A stretch of 64,000 nucleotides of DNA from Pelagibius sp. Alg239-R121 (GTDB lineage: Bacteria > Pseudomonadota > Alphaproteobacteria > Kiloniellales > Kiloniellaceae): assembly GCF_947331435.1 (NCBI RefSeq), contig NZ_CAMZOF010000005.1, positions 496,001-560,000 on the forward strand, in the 5' to 3' direction. The notes under the pieces were generated by a model, which searched no databases, had not been told where the DNA came from, and saw only the letters and a list, made by a program, of their open reading frames with translations. Positions 8,452 to 17,141 of the stretch are shown piece by piece. A program made the position numbers and the translations under genes. The stretch's first letter is position 1. Each line of letters begins with the position of its first letter.

Positions 8452-9822
8452 ATGACTGATCTTGCCGTTTTGTCCCGCTGCACCGCTTCTGAAATAGGCC
8501 GTGCGCTGGCTGCGGGAGAGGCTAATCCGGTCGCGCTGGCCGAACATCTTTTGCAGAAGATCGAGGCTGCCAGCGACAGCAACGTCTTTCTGCGGATTAC
8601 GAGGGAACGCGCGATCGCTGAGGCCCGGGCCAGCGAAGCGCGGTTGACGGCAGGTCGGCCGCTTTCCGCGCTGGATGGTGTGCCGCTCGCCTGGAAGGAC
8701 CTCTTCGACATAGCGGGCGAGGTGACCACGGCGGCATCGGACATTTATCGCGACGCACCGCCTGCACAAAGAGATGCCCCCTGCGTTGCCAATGTGACGG
8801 CGGCCGGCATGGTCGCCTTGGGCAAAGTCAATTTAACTGAGTTCGCCTATTCCGGCATCGGCCTAAATCCGCATTTCGGCACTCCGGCCAATCCGCACAG
8901 CCCGTCGGTGCCGCGTGCGCCTGGCGGATCTTCTTCCGGCTCCGGTGTTTCGGTTGCGGCCGGGCTGGCACCCTGCGCGATTGGCACCGATACAGGTGGT
9001 TCGGTCCGGATTCCGTCGTCCTTCAACGGACTGGTCGGTTACAAATCGAGCGAGGGTTGGATTGACGGCGCGGGTGTCTTCGCGCTATCGCGCACGCTGG
9101 ATACGGTCGGGCCCCTGGCGCGTTCGGTCGAGGATTGTGTGTCGCTCGATGCGGCCTTGCGGGGACTGCGACGGTCGCCTGTTCAGCACCGGTCCGCCGA
9201 GGGGCTCAGTCTCTTTGTGCCTGAGACCATCGTGCTCGACGACCTCGATCCGGCGGTGGCCGAAAATTTCGAGGCCAGTCTAAGGACACTCGAAGCGGCG
9301 GGTGTAAGAGTCACGCGCGGTCCTCTGGATATCTTCTCCAAGGCGGCTGAACTGGCGGCTGAGTTCGGGTCAATCACCGCGGCCGACGCTTATGTCGAGC
9401 ATCGCGCGCTGGTGGAGTCCAACCAAGTAAGCCGTATCGACCGCCGGGTCGTTGCGCGCATTATGGGCGGGAAGGGGATGTCGGCGGCAGATATGATTTC
9501 CCTACAGCGGGCGCGTGCGGACCTGATCCGTGAGCTTGCCGCCCGCATGGGCGACAGTCTGATCGCCATGCCGACGACAGCTATCACGGCCCCCGAGATT
9601 GCGCCACTGGAAGCCGATGACGATCTCTTCCATCGGATTAACCTCAAGGCGCTTCGCAATACCATGCTCGGCAACTTTTTGAATCTGCCCGGGCTTGCCT
9701 TGCCGAATGGGTGCGATGCCGAGGGTATGCCGACGAGTTTTCTCTTGAACGGCCTGGCTGGGACCGATGAGCGTCTGCTGGGTTACGGACTGGACGTGGA
9801 ACGGGTGTTCAATGGCGGGTAG
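8452..9822 (+). CDS. Amidase signature (AS) family hydrolase
   Basis: The protein (456 residues) has the complete AS catalytic apparatus. The base is Lys82 (AWKDLFDI), the cis-Ser is Ser160 in the GGSSSGSG loop (158-165) and the nucleophile is Ser184 in GTDTGGSVRIPSS. The 24-residue spacing between the two serines fits known family members. Such enzymes hydrolyse amides or ureas (allophanate, acetamide-like, aryl or peptide amides), and the sequence does not decide among them. It starts after a clear GGAGG site and is the last gene of the forward catabolic block, followed by an AT-rich gap. Cytosolic, no signal peptide. Confidence 0.93.
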   Translation: MTDLAVLSRCTASEIGRALAAGEANPVALAEHLLQKIEAASDSNVFLRITRERAIAEARASEARLTAGRPLSALDGVPLAWKDLFDIAGEVTTAASDIYRDAPPAQRDAPCVANVTAAGMVALGKVNLTEFAYSGIGLNPHFGTPANPHSPSVPRAPGGSSSGSGVSVAAGLAPCAIGTDTGGSVRIPSSFNGLVGYKSSEGWIDGAGVFALSRTLDTVGPLARSVEDCVSLDAALRGLRRSPVQHRSAEGLSLFVPETIVLDDLDPAVAENFEASLRTLEAAGVRVTRGPLDIFSKAAELAAEFGSITAADAYVEHRALVESNQVSRIDRRVVARIMGGKGMSAADMISLQRARADLIRELAARMGDSLIAMPTTAITAPEIAPLEADDDLFHRINLKALRNTMLGNFLNLPGLALPNGCDAEGMPTSFLLNGLAGTDERLLGYGLDVERVFNGG

Positions 9823-9974
9823 GACTAAATTGTGGAAATAGCGGCCTTCGTGCCGGTCCAAAGAACGCTGATAGTGTTGAAGTAAATATGGTTAATCTTC
9901 ATTCACTATAATAAATAAACAAATATTCACGACGATTTCGGAAGATGCCTCGTTGAAATGGCGAGGTATGCCTT

Positions 9975-10661
9975 GTGGTATTTGTAAATCACTCAAGCAT
10001 TATTCACCGCTCATTGGGTGTAGTGATCGGTTTAATGCTGTTGGGCCAAGTAGGCTCGGTCTCAACTGTTTATGCGTCTTACGGTGACGCATTTCCAGAA
10101 GGGCGCTTTATTCGAACGGAACGCTTTCCGGCCTATTCGAAGTGGCTGCAGGTCATGGAGAAAGACTGGGCACGGGACGCGACGGATGAGGCCACCTGCG
10201 CGCGTAACCTCGGAAGACCCTGCCGCCTGTTGAACTGGTCCCGGTTTGTCGAATCTCTTCGCAAAGAGGATCCGGCCGAGCAGTTGCGCTCAATCAACAG
10301 CTACATAAATCAAACCCGTTTCATTGAAGACCGGGACAACTGGGGCGCCAAGGACTACTGGGCCGCGCCGGCGGAATTTCTCACCAGAGGCGGAGACTGC
10401 GAGGACTACGCGATCTCGAAATACCTGTCGCTGCGCCAGCTTGGAATTCCTGCCGAGCAGCTTCGTGTCGTTGTGCTCGAGGACAAGCGCCGCAGGGTCG
10501 CCCATGCGGTGCTGGTGGTCGAATTAGGTGAGGAGAGTCTGGTTCTGGATAACCTGAGCGACCGCGTGGTTTCCTGGTCCGAGGTCGGGCATTACCGGCC
10601 GCTCTATTCTCTCAACGAGCAATCTGCCTGGCTGCATGTCAAAGTAAGAGACAGGCTTTAG
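9975..10661 (+). CDS. LapG-like transglutaminase-fold cysteine protease (BTLCP family), exported
   Basis: This is a bacterial transglutaminase-like cysteine peptidase of 228 residues. The catalytic triad reads Cys142 (GGDCEDYA), His177 (RVAHAVLV) and Asp192 (LVLDNLSD), which is the LapG arrangement. An N-terminal hydrophobic segment (about residues 12-34, ending VYAS) is a likely signal peptide, placing it in the periplasm, where LapG clips surface adhesins. GTG at 9975 is the longest start; the true start may lie a few codons on. An AT-rich stretch with TATAAT (9907-9912) precedes it. No LapD- or LapA-like gene is in the window; the nearest giant surface protein is the TpsA at 17330, so its target is open. 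Confidence 0.88.
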   Translation: MVFVNHSSIIHRSLGVVIGLMLLGQVGSVSTVYASYGDAFPEGRFIRTERFPAYSKWLQVMEKDWARDATDEATCARNLGRPCRLLNWSRFVESLRKEDPAEQLRSINSYINQTRFIEDRDNWGAKDYWAAPAEFLTRGGDCEDYAISKYLSLRQLGIPAEQLRVVVLEDKRRRVAHAVLVVELGEESLVLDNLSDRVVSWSEVGHYRPLYSLNEQSAWLHVKVRDRL

Positions 10662-11294
10662 GTCGTGGCTCATTGGCTCGCCCGGCAGCGAGCCGTCGCC
10701 TTGTTGAAAGGGGTCAACGATAGCGACGGCGCTCTTCGCTGCGGTAATGCCAGGCGGCGAAGGTCATGAACTCCTCCTGCCGACGCCCGCGGAATGACCC
10801 GGCTGTTGACGGCAGCCCAGATAATCTCTCCAAACATGCGGGTTGGCAGATAAGGCGAAGACCGCTGCACCAAGTCGGGTAGGAGGTTCGGCGGCAACCA
10901 AAGGTCGCCGGAGAAAAGTTCGATACTTCTCTGTCGACGTTGGTAGGGGGTACCTAATTTTGGCTCATTTGTCCTGGGGCGCACAAAGCGAATTGCACCC
11001 GCAGGTATCCCAAGAGCGGCCGTTGGAGTGGGATGGCAAGGGAGATTTTTGTACGTTCTCAGACCAAGGCGTTCCCTCATCTCGGTCTTCGTATTCGTCG
11101 CCTGCTGCAGTCTTGTCGTCGCACTGCTAAGTAAGCCGTCTTGCCACAAGCGATCCAGTTAGCCTAGGCTGTGAACCGGACTGACAATGAGCCGGTCCGA
11201 AAAGATACCAGACGCTAAGACTGGAATTGAGCAATCCGAAAACGCGCAATACAAGATCTGGCGCGGTGAGCGGCAAAAGCTGGGAGGCTTGGGA
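10662..11294 (+). other. Gene-poor 633-bp gap, possible decayed coding sequence
   Basis: No convincing gene lies here. Open frames exist on both strands (for example the reverse strand 10670-11149) but lack family likeness, ribosome sites or balanced composition. A reverse-strand run ending near 10719 (RQEEFMTFAAWHYRSEERR) and a forward run near 11080-11130 (hydrophobic, SVFVFVACC) look protein-like yet have no starts and sit in different frames. The region may therefore be the remnant of a degraded gene. I see no terminator or RNA gene. Confidence 0.4.
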
Positions 11295-11720
11295 ATGCGG
11301 ACGGTGAAATGGGTCTCGGCTAGTTTGATCGTTGTGCTCGCTCTATGGTCGGGTACCGCATCGGCACAAAGCGGCCGGCTGACAGTGGAGTTGAACAAGT
11401 TTGAGCCGATTGAAAGCGGCTGCCGGACTTTTTTTCTGTTCCGGAACACCACTGAGTTTACGTTCAAGGCCTTCGAGATGTCTCTCGCGATACTCGATTC
11501 ACAAGGCATCATCGACCGCCTGTTGACAGTCGAAGCTGCGCCTTTGCCCGCCGAGCGCACAACCTTGAAGCTCTTCGAGATTCCGGAAACCCAATGCGAC
11601 AGTATCGGTGAGATTTTGCTGCATGAGATCGTGCAATGCGAACCAGATCAAGGCGAGGCCCCCGACTGTTTTTCCGTCATCGATCTGAAGTCGCGCGCGA
11701 CCGCCCCGCTGGTCAAATAA
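11295..11720 (+). CDS. Small secreted protein of unknown function, ExbB-linked
   Basis: This is a 141-residue protein that I do not recognise. It begins with a clear signal peptide (MRTVKWVSASLIVVLALWSG, cleavage near ASA-QS), so it is periplasmic. The mature part is a beta-rich ~115 residues with three cysteines (CRTF, QCDS and QCEP/DCF region) that may pair. The frame is open 108 bp further upstream, but the ATG at 11295 follows a GGGAGG-type site and gives the signal peptide, so it is preferred. It precedes ExbB by 29 bp and probably belongs to the same operon; a role alongside the energised complex is an inference. Confidence 0.75.
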   Translation: MRTVKWVSASLIVVLALWSGTASAQSGRLTVELNKFEPIESGCRTFFLFRNTTEFTFKAFEMSLAILDSQGIIDRLLTVEAAPLPAERTTLKLFEIPETQCDSIGEILLHEIVQCEPDQGEAPDCFSVIDLKSRATAPLVK

Positions 11721-11749
11721 CCGAGGCGTAAAGCGAGGTAGTCCGGACC

Positions 11750-12433
11750 ATGATGGAGACCTTTTCCCACTGGCTAGAAGCGGGCGGTCCCATCGTCATT
11801 ATCCTCGGTGTGCTTTCGATCTACTCCCTTGCGCTGGTTGTGTTGAAGCTGATCCAGTTCCGCGGGGCTCTGTCCGGCCGGGCCGATCGGGAGTCCGCTC
11901 TGGCAGCCTGGCGAAGCGGATCTCCCGTCGAAGCCAGAAAGCTGCTTCTTGACAGCGCAAACCCGGTCAATGAGGTCGTTGTCGCGGCCATGGAAGGGAT
12001 GATTACGCGTTGGGATGCCGCGGTGCTGCGCGAAGAAGTCGAACGTATTGCCAACGAACGCCTGGAGATTTTGGGGCGCCATCTGCGCACGCTGGAAGTT
12101 CTGGCTGTAGTCAGCCCACTCTTAGGGCTCCTGGGGACCGTGCTCGGCATGATCGCGTCCTTCCAGCAACTCGAACTGGCAGGCGGCAGCGCCAATGCAG
12201 CCGTTCTGGCCGCCGGTATCTGGCAGGCGCTTCTGACCACGGCAATGGGATTGATCGTCGCCATTCCAGCTGCGATTGCCGCGAACCTGTTGGGAGCCAG
12301 GCTGGATCGGGTGGGCCATGTGATCGAGGATTGCGTCACCCGCCTCTTTGTGGCCGATCACAGTCGTGACGATCACAGTCGTGACGATCACAGTCGTGAA
12401 GACGGGCGCAACGATCGCTCAGGCGAGGATTGA
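11750..12433 (+). CDS. MotA/TolQ/ExbB proton channel family protein
   Basis: This is the inner-membrane ion-channel subunit (227 residues). It has a first helix at about 14-36, a cytoplasmic segment, then the conserved family region with two long helices (SPLLGLLGTVLGMIASFQ and the ALLTTAMGLIVAIPAAIAANLL stretch). It pairs with two ExbD-type proteins encoded directly downstream, forming a proton-motive-force motor. Met1 and Met2 are both possible starts. The extreme C-terminus is odd: a hydrophilic tail of DHSRD repeats encoded by three 15-bp tandem copies. The partner normally driven is TonB, TolA or an analogue, here presumably the 13284 protein. Confidence 0.93.
   Translation: MMETFSHWLEAGGPIVIILGVLSIYSLALVVLKLIQFRGALSGRADRESALAAWRSGSPVEARKLLLDSANPVNEVVVAAMEGMITRWDAAVLREEVERIANERLEILGRHLRTLEVLAVVSPLLGLLGTVLGMIASFQQLELAGGSANAAVLAAGIWQALLTTAMGLIVAIPAAIAANLLGARLDRVGHVIEDCVTRLFVADHSRDDHSRDDHSREDGRNDRSGED
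12356..12400 (+). repeat. 15-bp tandem repeat, three copies, in the ExbB C-terminus
   Basis: The unit GATCACAGTCGTGAC occurs at 12356-12370 and 12371-12385, and with one base changed at 12386-12400. It encodes DHSRD/DHSRD/DHSRE. Copy-number change would stay in frame because the unit is a multiple of three. Confidence 0.9.
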
Positions 12434-12445
12434 GGGCTCAGTGAA

Positions 12446-12880
12446 ATGCGGTTAGCGCGACGAAGACGACTCGGGCCGCTGATATCGATGACACCTTTGA
12501 TCGATGTCATGTTTATTCTACTCGTCTTTTTCATGGTAACTTCGACTTTTCTCGATCTGGACATGATCCCCCTGGTGGGAAGCAGTCGTCCGACCGCCGA
12601 TCAGCGGGATGCGCCCGCAGCTAAATCCACATCCATGACTGGAGTGGGGAGTTTCATGGTCAGGCTGAGCGCCGATGGGCGCGCCTACGTGTCCGGACGT
12701 CCTGTTGATCCCACAACCCTACAAACGATGGTCTCGACACGGGCCGCAGCGGGCTCTTCAAAGCCGGTTCTGGTTTTGTCGTCCGGTTTTGCCACCACGC
12801 AGGCGCTTGTCAGCCTGATGGACTTGCTGGCTCAAGCCGGCGCGCAGGACGTACGGGTTGTCCGAATCGAGGCACAGTGA
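12446..12880 (+). CDS. ExbD/TolR biopolymer transport protein (first copy)
   Basis: This protein of 144 residues has one transmembrane helix at the N-terminus carrying the essential proton-relaying acidic residue, Asp20, in PLIDVMFILLVFFMV. A periplasmic domain of the ExbD/TolR fold follows. It starts 12 bp after ExbB and its stop overlaps the start of a second ExbD, so all three are translated together. ExbB plus ExbD forms the motor that energises a TonB- or TolA-like protein. Two unlike ExbD genes in a row is a pattern often seen in dedicated (non-housekeeping) systems. Confidence 0.93.
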   Translation: MRLARRRRLGPLISMTPLIDVMFILLVFFMVTSTFLDLDMIPLVGSSRPTADQRDAPAAKSTSMTGVGSFMVRLSADGRAYVSGRPVDPTTLQTMVSTRAAAGSSKPVLVLSSGFATTQALVSLMDLLAQAGAQDVRVVRIEAQ

Positions 12881-13287
12881 TGCGCCTGCGCCGCCAACCC
12901 GTTCGCCCACACCATGAGACCATCATTGCGCTCATCGATGTCGTTTTCTTTCTCTTGGTCTTTTTCATGCTGGTGGGCCGCATGGATGCGACATCGCCGT
13001 TTGAATTGTCGCCTCCGATCTCGGTCGGCGGCGATTCGCTGCCTGCCGGAGGCGCAACCGTCAGCGTTTCTGTCGACGGGCGTCTGGCCCTCGATGGAGT
13101 GGAACAGACCCGTATTGACCTTGTGGAGACTCTTGAGGCAGCGGTGAGGCGCTCGGACGCACCGTTACTGGTACGCATCAATGCCCACGCGGAGGCGCCC
13201 GTACGGCATCTGCTACAGTTGGTTACGGCGCTGGAGGGGCTCGCGAAAGCTGAGATCGTGCTGGTCGTGACGCCGAATGCAACATGA
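12880..13287 (+). CDS. ExbD/TolR biopolymer transport protein (second copy)
   Basis: This 135-residue paralogue carries the same single-helix architecture and key Asp20 (IALIDVVFFLLVFFML), followed by a periplasmic ExbD domain. It diverges widely from the first copy outside the helix. The ATG at 12880 shares its first base with the previous stop (TGATG); a GTG three bases earlier is the alternative. The stop overlaps the next start (ATGA at 13284), so the four-gene run is tightly coupled. It probably forms a heteromeric ExbD pair in the motor. Confidence 0.93.
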   Translation: MRLRRQPVRPHHETIIALIDVVFFLLVFFMLVGRMDATSPFELSPPISVGGDSLPAGGATVSVSVDGRLALDGVEQTRIDLVETLEAAVRRSDAPLLVRINAHAEAPVRHLLQLVTALEGLAKAEIVLVVTPNAT

Positions 13288-15020
13288 CCTATGCCGCAGC
13301 ACGCAGAGGCGAACCGGCGCTGGCCTGGATTTCCGCAATAGCCGCGTCATTGGCTGTAAATCTATTACTGATCTTAATCGTCCTGTTGGCGGTTGAGCCC
13401 GACTCGGTTCCCTTTACCGAAGAGATCAAGACACGTTTTCAGATGTCCGCGATGAATGTTCCCGCGCACCGGGCCGAAGCGGGGGACACTAAGGGTGAAA
13501 CCGCGGAAGCCTCCGAGGCCGCCAGCGAGTCTCTCGGCGTGCGAAGCGTACCGAGCAGCCGCGCGCGGCCGGTGACGCCGGAGGGCCGGTCTGTGGCGGC
13601 GACAACGCCGCAGGTCACAGTTACAAAAGGCCAACAGCCCGCGGGCGAGACAATGCGCGCCTCGGCGCCTGCCAGCGACCAGCTTACGGTGGCTTCAGTC
13701 GCCGGGACCTCAATTGCGCCCTCGGCGGCAACTGCACGAAACGTCACGGCCGCCGATCCTTCGTCGGCCGTGAAAGCTGTCGCGGCACTGGATAACCGTG
13801 GAACCGCCGCACGCGCTGTCGTACCGACCGCCGAGATCACCGGCAGTGCTGCTGTACCGGCGCGGAAGCTATTGGCGTCACGAGGTGCCGGCGCGGTGCT
13901 TTCGAGTACGGAGCGTTACGTAAAGACAACAAAGGCCGTGTCTGCACAGAGCCGGAAGCTGGAGAGCGCGGCGGCGCAGGGGCTTGGCGTGAATTCCTCG
14001 AAGATTGCTGCCGACCGGCTGCGTAAGATCACCGCCAGCGGGCTGGGGCTCGACAGTATCGCGCCTGCCACGGATTCTGCTCTGGCGGCGAATCCGGAGA
14101 CGACCTCTCTTCAGCCCAGTGTGACGCGCGAATTCGCCAGAGCGGTGGCGCCGGCCAGCGTATCGCAAGCCGCGGTGGCGACAACGGCATCAATCGCCTG
14201 GTCCGGTGATACCAACACGGTCCTCGACGAACAGTCTGTGGCGGCAATCCAGTCATTCATGCAGCCGGGTGAGGTCGCGCAGAGTGCGTCCTTTGCAGGC
14301 TCGGTCCGTGATGGGATCGGCGGTGCACTGGCGCAGTTTCCCTGCAGCCGCCTGCAGGCCGCATTTCAGCCCGACAGCGGCGTCCTCGAGATTCGCGGAC
14401 ATGTGCCTGCAGCGGCTATGCAGGCAGATGTCGTGGCCATGCTGGAACGCTCCGTCGGCGGTGCGATTCCCATCGGCAGCAGCCTGTTGGTTTTATCGGC
14501 GCCGCAGTGCGGTGTGCTTGACGCCGTAGAAGGACTCGGACTTCCTCAATCGAAGGACCAGGAAAACGACCCACTGGAGGTAGGTCAGGAGGCCCAAGCC
14601 CAGATCCTCTCGTTCGAGGAGGCGCAGAAGGTGGTTTTCTCGCTGCAGGCACCGGAATTCGATGCTCATATTTACGTCGATTACTTCGATAAGGACGGCA
14701 CAGTCGTGCACGTTTTGCCCAACAAATATCTTTCTGCCAACAGGCATCCGGCCAATGCCCGCTTTGATATCGGCGATGACGACGCATCGGGCTCGGGATT
14801 TGAAATGCGCGTTGCGCCGCCCTTCAGTCAGGACATCGCCGTCGTGCTGGGCACAAACATCAAGCTGCACGATGAGCCGCGGCCGCTAAGTGAGGATGCC
14901 GAGGGTTATTTGTCGTGGTTGCGCAACCGTATCAACAAGCTTCGGTCGGAGAACTCTGCGTTCCGAGGTGAGTGGGCTTATCTCTTCGTCCGAACCGGAC
15001 CGAAAGGTACCTTCAATTAG
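13284..15020 (+). CDS. TonB/TolA-like inner-membrane protein with C-terminal DUF4384 domain
   Basis: This is a 578-residue protein with three parts. One is a short cytoplasmic head and single membrane helix (about residues 15-36), the layout of TonB or TolA. Next is a long Ala/Thr/Ser-rich periplasmic spacer (about 40-330). Last comes a folded C-terminal half. This half contains a small two-cysteine module (about 350-415, with PCSRLQAAF and SAPQCGVLD) and then a domain resembling DUF4384 (about 440-545, with DYFDKDGTVVHVLPNKYL). No TonB C-terminal domain is visible. It overlaps the second ExbD by 4 bp, so it is the natural partner of the ExbB/ExbD motor. What it pulls on in the outer membrane is unknown; the TpsB gene is next. 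Confidence 0.8.
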   Translation: MTYAAARRGEPALAWISAIAASLAVNLLLILIVLLAVEPDSVPFTEEIKTRFQMSAMNVPAHRAEAGDTKGETAEASEAASESLGVRSVPSSRARPVTPEGRSVAATTPQVTVTKGQQPAGETMRASAPASDQLTVASVAGTSIAPSAATARNVTAADPSSAVKAVAALDNRGTAARAVVPTAEITGSAAVPARKLLASRGAGAVLSSTERYVKTTKAVSAQSRKLESAAAQGLGVNSSKIAADRLRKITASGLGLDSIAPATDSALAANPETTSLQPSVTREFARAVAPASVSQAAVATTASIAWSGDTNTVLDEQSVAAIQSFMQPGEVAQSASFAGSVRDGIGGALAQFPCSRLQAAFQPDSGVLEIRGHVPAAAMQADVVAMLERSVGGAIPIGSSLLVLSAPQCGVLDAVEGLGLPQSKDQENDPLEVGQEAQAQILSFEEAQKVVFSLQAPEFDAHIYVDYFDKDGTVVHVLPNKYLSANRHPANARFDIGDDDASGSGFEMRVAPPFSQDIAVVLGTNIKLHDEPRPLSEDAEGYLSWLRNRINKLRSENSAFRGEWAYLFVRTGPKGTFN

Positions 15021-15307
15021 CTTGTGATCCAAGCTGAGGCTACATGGGTTTGTCTTGCTAAAATCAGTGAGTTACGCTACCAGTTGTTTTTATCGTCTCA
15101 GTTGAAAAAACGCCTTTCCGAATGGTTTGGCGTGTATTGATGAAGTAAAACTGCAAGAATAGAAAAACAGCCTGATTTTGTTGGTGGGGCGAGGTCGAAC
15201 AGGCTGGTTAACGGGTGTATCGAAGGGGGTGTTTCTTGGTTCCGCTGCAGGCCTGGGGATATCGGCGAATGCACGTATGCGTGGATCCTTCAAATGAGGG
15301 GGGAGAA

Positions 15308-17011
15308 ATGCGCAGCGTTTTCACACGATCTATATACGGCTTGCTGTTTGCAGCCGTTGTTTTTGCCCTCACTTTTCCTGCGCCGGTGATGGCGCAGCAG
15401 CTCCCGCCGTCGGTCGAGCCGGGCGTGATTCAGAAACAACTTGAGCAACCGGAGCTGCCTAAGGCGGCGCCGCCCATCGACATTCCCGATATAGGTCAGT
15501 CGACGCCGCCGCCGGGCGCCGGGGAAGTGCGTTTCGTCCTGACCGACCTTCTGGTCATCGACAGCACGGTTTACACCGAAGAGGAACTGCGTCCGATTTG
15601 GGAAGGCCTGCTAAATCAAGAAATTACTCTCACTCAGTTTTACGAAATTGCCGCGGCCATCACGATCAAGTACCGCAACGACGGCTACATTCTTTCGCGG
15701 GCGCTGGTGCCGCCTCAGGAAATCATCGACGGCATCGCCGAAATTGAAGTTATCGAAGGCTATATCGACAACGTCGTGATTGAAGGCGAACCGAGTGGGC
15801 CAATGTCGCAGATCGACGACAAGGTTCAGGCGATCCTGGACAGTCAGCCGCTGCACTCGGACGTGCTGGAGCGCAATTTGCTGCTGCTCAACGACTTGCC
15901 GGGGGTGATTGCACAATCGATTCTCCGGCCGTCGATCACAACGCCAGGGGCCTCCGAACTCGTGATCGTTCTCGAAGAGAGCACGTTCTCCGGGGCGGCT
16001 TCGGTCAACAACAGGGGTTCCAGGTTTTTGGGGCCTTATCAGGCCGGCCTGAGTGTTCGGGCGGATAATCTTCTGGGGCTCTATGAAAGTACGGAACTGG
16101 AAGTCGTTGGAACGGCACAGATCAGTGAGCTTAAGTTTGCGGCGCTGACTCATACCCAGCAGCTCAACAGCGATGGCACGACCCTGACCGTGATCGGCTC
16201 GCTGACCGATACCGAGCCGGGTTCGACCCTTGATGTCCTTAATATCGAGGGGCGCTCCGAAGCTGTGACATTGACGGTTTCTCACCCGATGATCCGGTCC
16301 CGCCGTCAGAACCTGTCTCTTGTCGGCGGCTTCGATTACAGGAATTCCGAGACCAAGATCCTGGGAGTGACGAGTTCAGAAGACCGGATCCGTTCCGTTT
16401 TTGTCGGCGGGACCTATGACTTTATCGATGAGTTCCGGGGCATCACGCTCCTGGGTGCAGAGTTGAGGCAGGGCATCGATATCCTCGATGCGACCGAAAC
16501 CGGATCCGATAACCTGTCCCGCGCAAATGGCCGCAGCGACTATACCAAGCTGGTCGCCTCGGTGCGGCGCAAGCAGACTCTGGCACCCGGATGGTCGTTG
16601 AGCGCCGCAGTTACCGGGCAGTATGCCTTCAGTCAGCTGCTTGCCTCCGAGGAATGTGGTCTCGGCGGCGAGGAATACGGCAGCGCTTACGATCCTTTCG
16701 AGATAAGCGGAGATCACTGTCTGGCTGCGCGCTTCGAACTGCAATACGGTGATGCTTCGGAGTTGGAATACATCGACAGTTTCGAACTTTACGGCTTCAC
16801 TGATGTGGGAGCCGTCTGGCAGATCGACAACAATGATCGGGACAATCGGCAGAGCCTGGCGTCGATCGGAGTTGGGGCGCGCGCCAATCTGATCGAGGAT
16901 TTCTGGGGATCGTTGGAATTCGCCGTTCCGATGACGCGCTCTCCGACGGTGGACCGAGACGACGGTGATAAGAAACCGCGGCTTTTCTTCAGCATCATCA
17001 AGAGGTTTTAG
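15308..17011 (+). CDS. TpsB outer-membrane transporter (ShlB/FhaC/HecB family)
   Basis: This is the two-partner secretion pore, 567 residues. It has a signal peptide (cleavage near VMA-QQ, residue 29), a proline-rich linker, POTRA domains from about 75, and a 16-strand barrel ending in a terminal Phe (IIKRF). The ATG at 15308 follows a GAGGGGGGAG site and gives the signal peptide; an open extension to 15215 is not needed. The loop that normally carries VRGY reads YGSAYD (458-462), so the usual arginine is Ser. Cys450 and Cys471 bracket it and may form a disulfide. It should export the TpsA encoded downstream. The 287-bp gap upstream has no gene. Confidence 0.9.
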   Translation: MRSVFTRSIYGLLFAAVVFALTFPAPVMAQQLPPSVEPGVIQKQLEQPELPKAAPPIDIPDIGQSTPPPGAGEVRFVLTDLLVIDSTVYTEEELRPIWEGLLNQEITLTQFYEIAAAITIKYRNDGYILSRALVPPQEIIDGIAEIEVIEGYIDNVVIEGEPSGPMSQIDDKVQAILDSQPLHSDVLERNLLLLNDLPGVIAQSILRPSITTPGASELVIVLEESTFSGAASVNNRGSRFLGPYQAGLSVRADNLLGLYESTELEVVGTAQISELKFAALTHTQQLNSDGTTLTVIGSLTDTEPGSTLDVLNIEGRSEAVTLTVSHPMIRSRRQNLSLVGGFDYRNSETKILGVTSSEDRIRSVFVGGTYDFIDEFRGITLLGAELRQGIDILDATETGSDNLSRANGRSDYTKLVASVRRKQTLAPGWSLSAAVTGQYAFSQLLASEECGLGGEEYGSAYDPFEISGDHCLAARFELQYGDASELEYIDSFELYGFTDVGAVWQIDNNDRDNRQSLASIGVGARANLIEDFWGSLEFAVPMTRSPTVDRDDGDKKPRLFFSIIKRF

Positions 17012-17041
17012 GTCGTGCTCGACATCAATCTGTAAAAAATT

Positions 17042-17063
17042 CCGACAAACTGTCGGGCGTTTT
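17042..17063 (+). terminator. Weak hairpin terminator after tpsB-like gene
   Basis: CCGACA (17042-17047) and TGTCGG (17051-17056) form a 6-bp stem with a 3-nt loop, followed by GCGTTTT. The stem is short and the T-run brief, so termination would be partial. It sits 30 bp after the TpsB stop and upstream of the candidate tpsA promoter. Confidence 0.5.
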
Positions 17064-17141
17064 GGCAGGTTATCGACCGGTATTTCGAGAGTGTTGAAGT
17101 CAAGCATTTGAAATTTATGCGCTAAACCTGGCAACGGGATT

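Noticed and set aside
9875-9912. TTGAAG with TATAAT as the promoter of the LapG-like gene
   Set aside because: Spacer is 24 bp, too long for a sigma-70 promoter; only the TATAAT box stands.
10843-11130. Short forward open frame in the gap after the LapG-like gene
   Set aside because: No family likeness, no ribosome site, low-complexity serine-rich end.
15046-15058. Sigma-54-like motif GGG-TTTGTCTT-GC upstream of the TpsB gene
   Set aside because: Spacing between GG and GC is 9 or 8 bp; sigma-54 requires 10.
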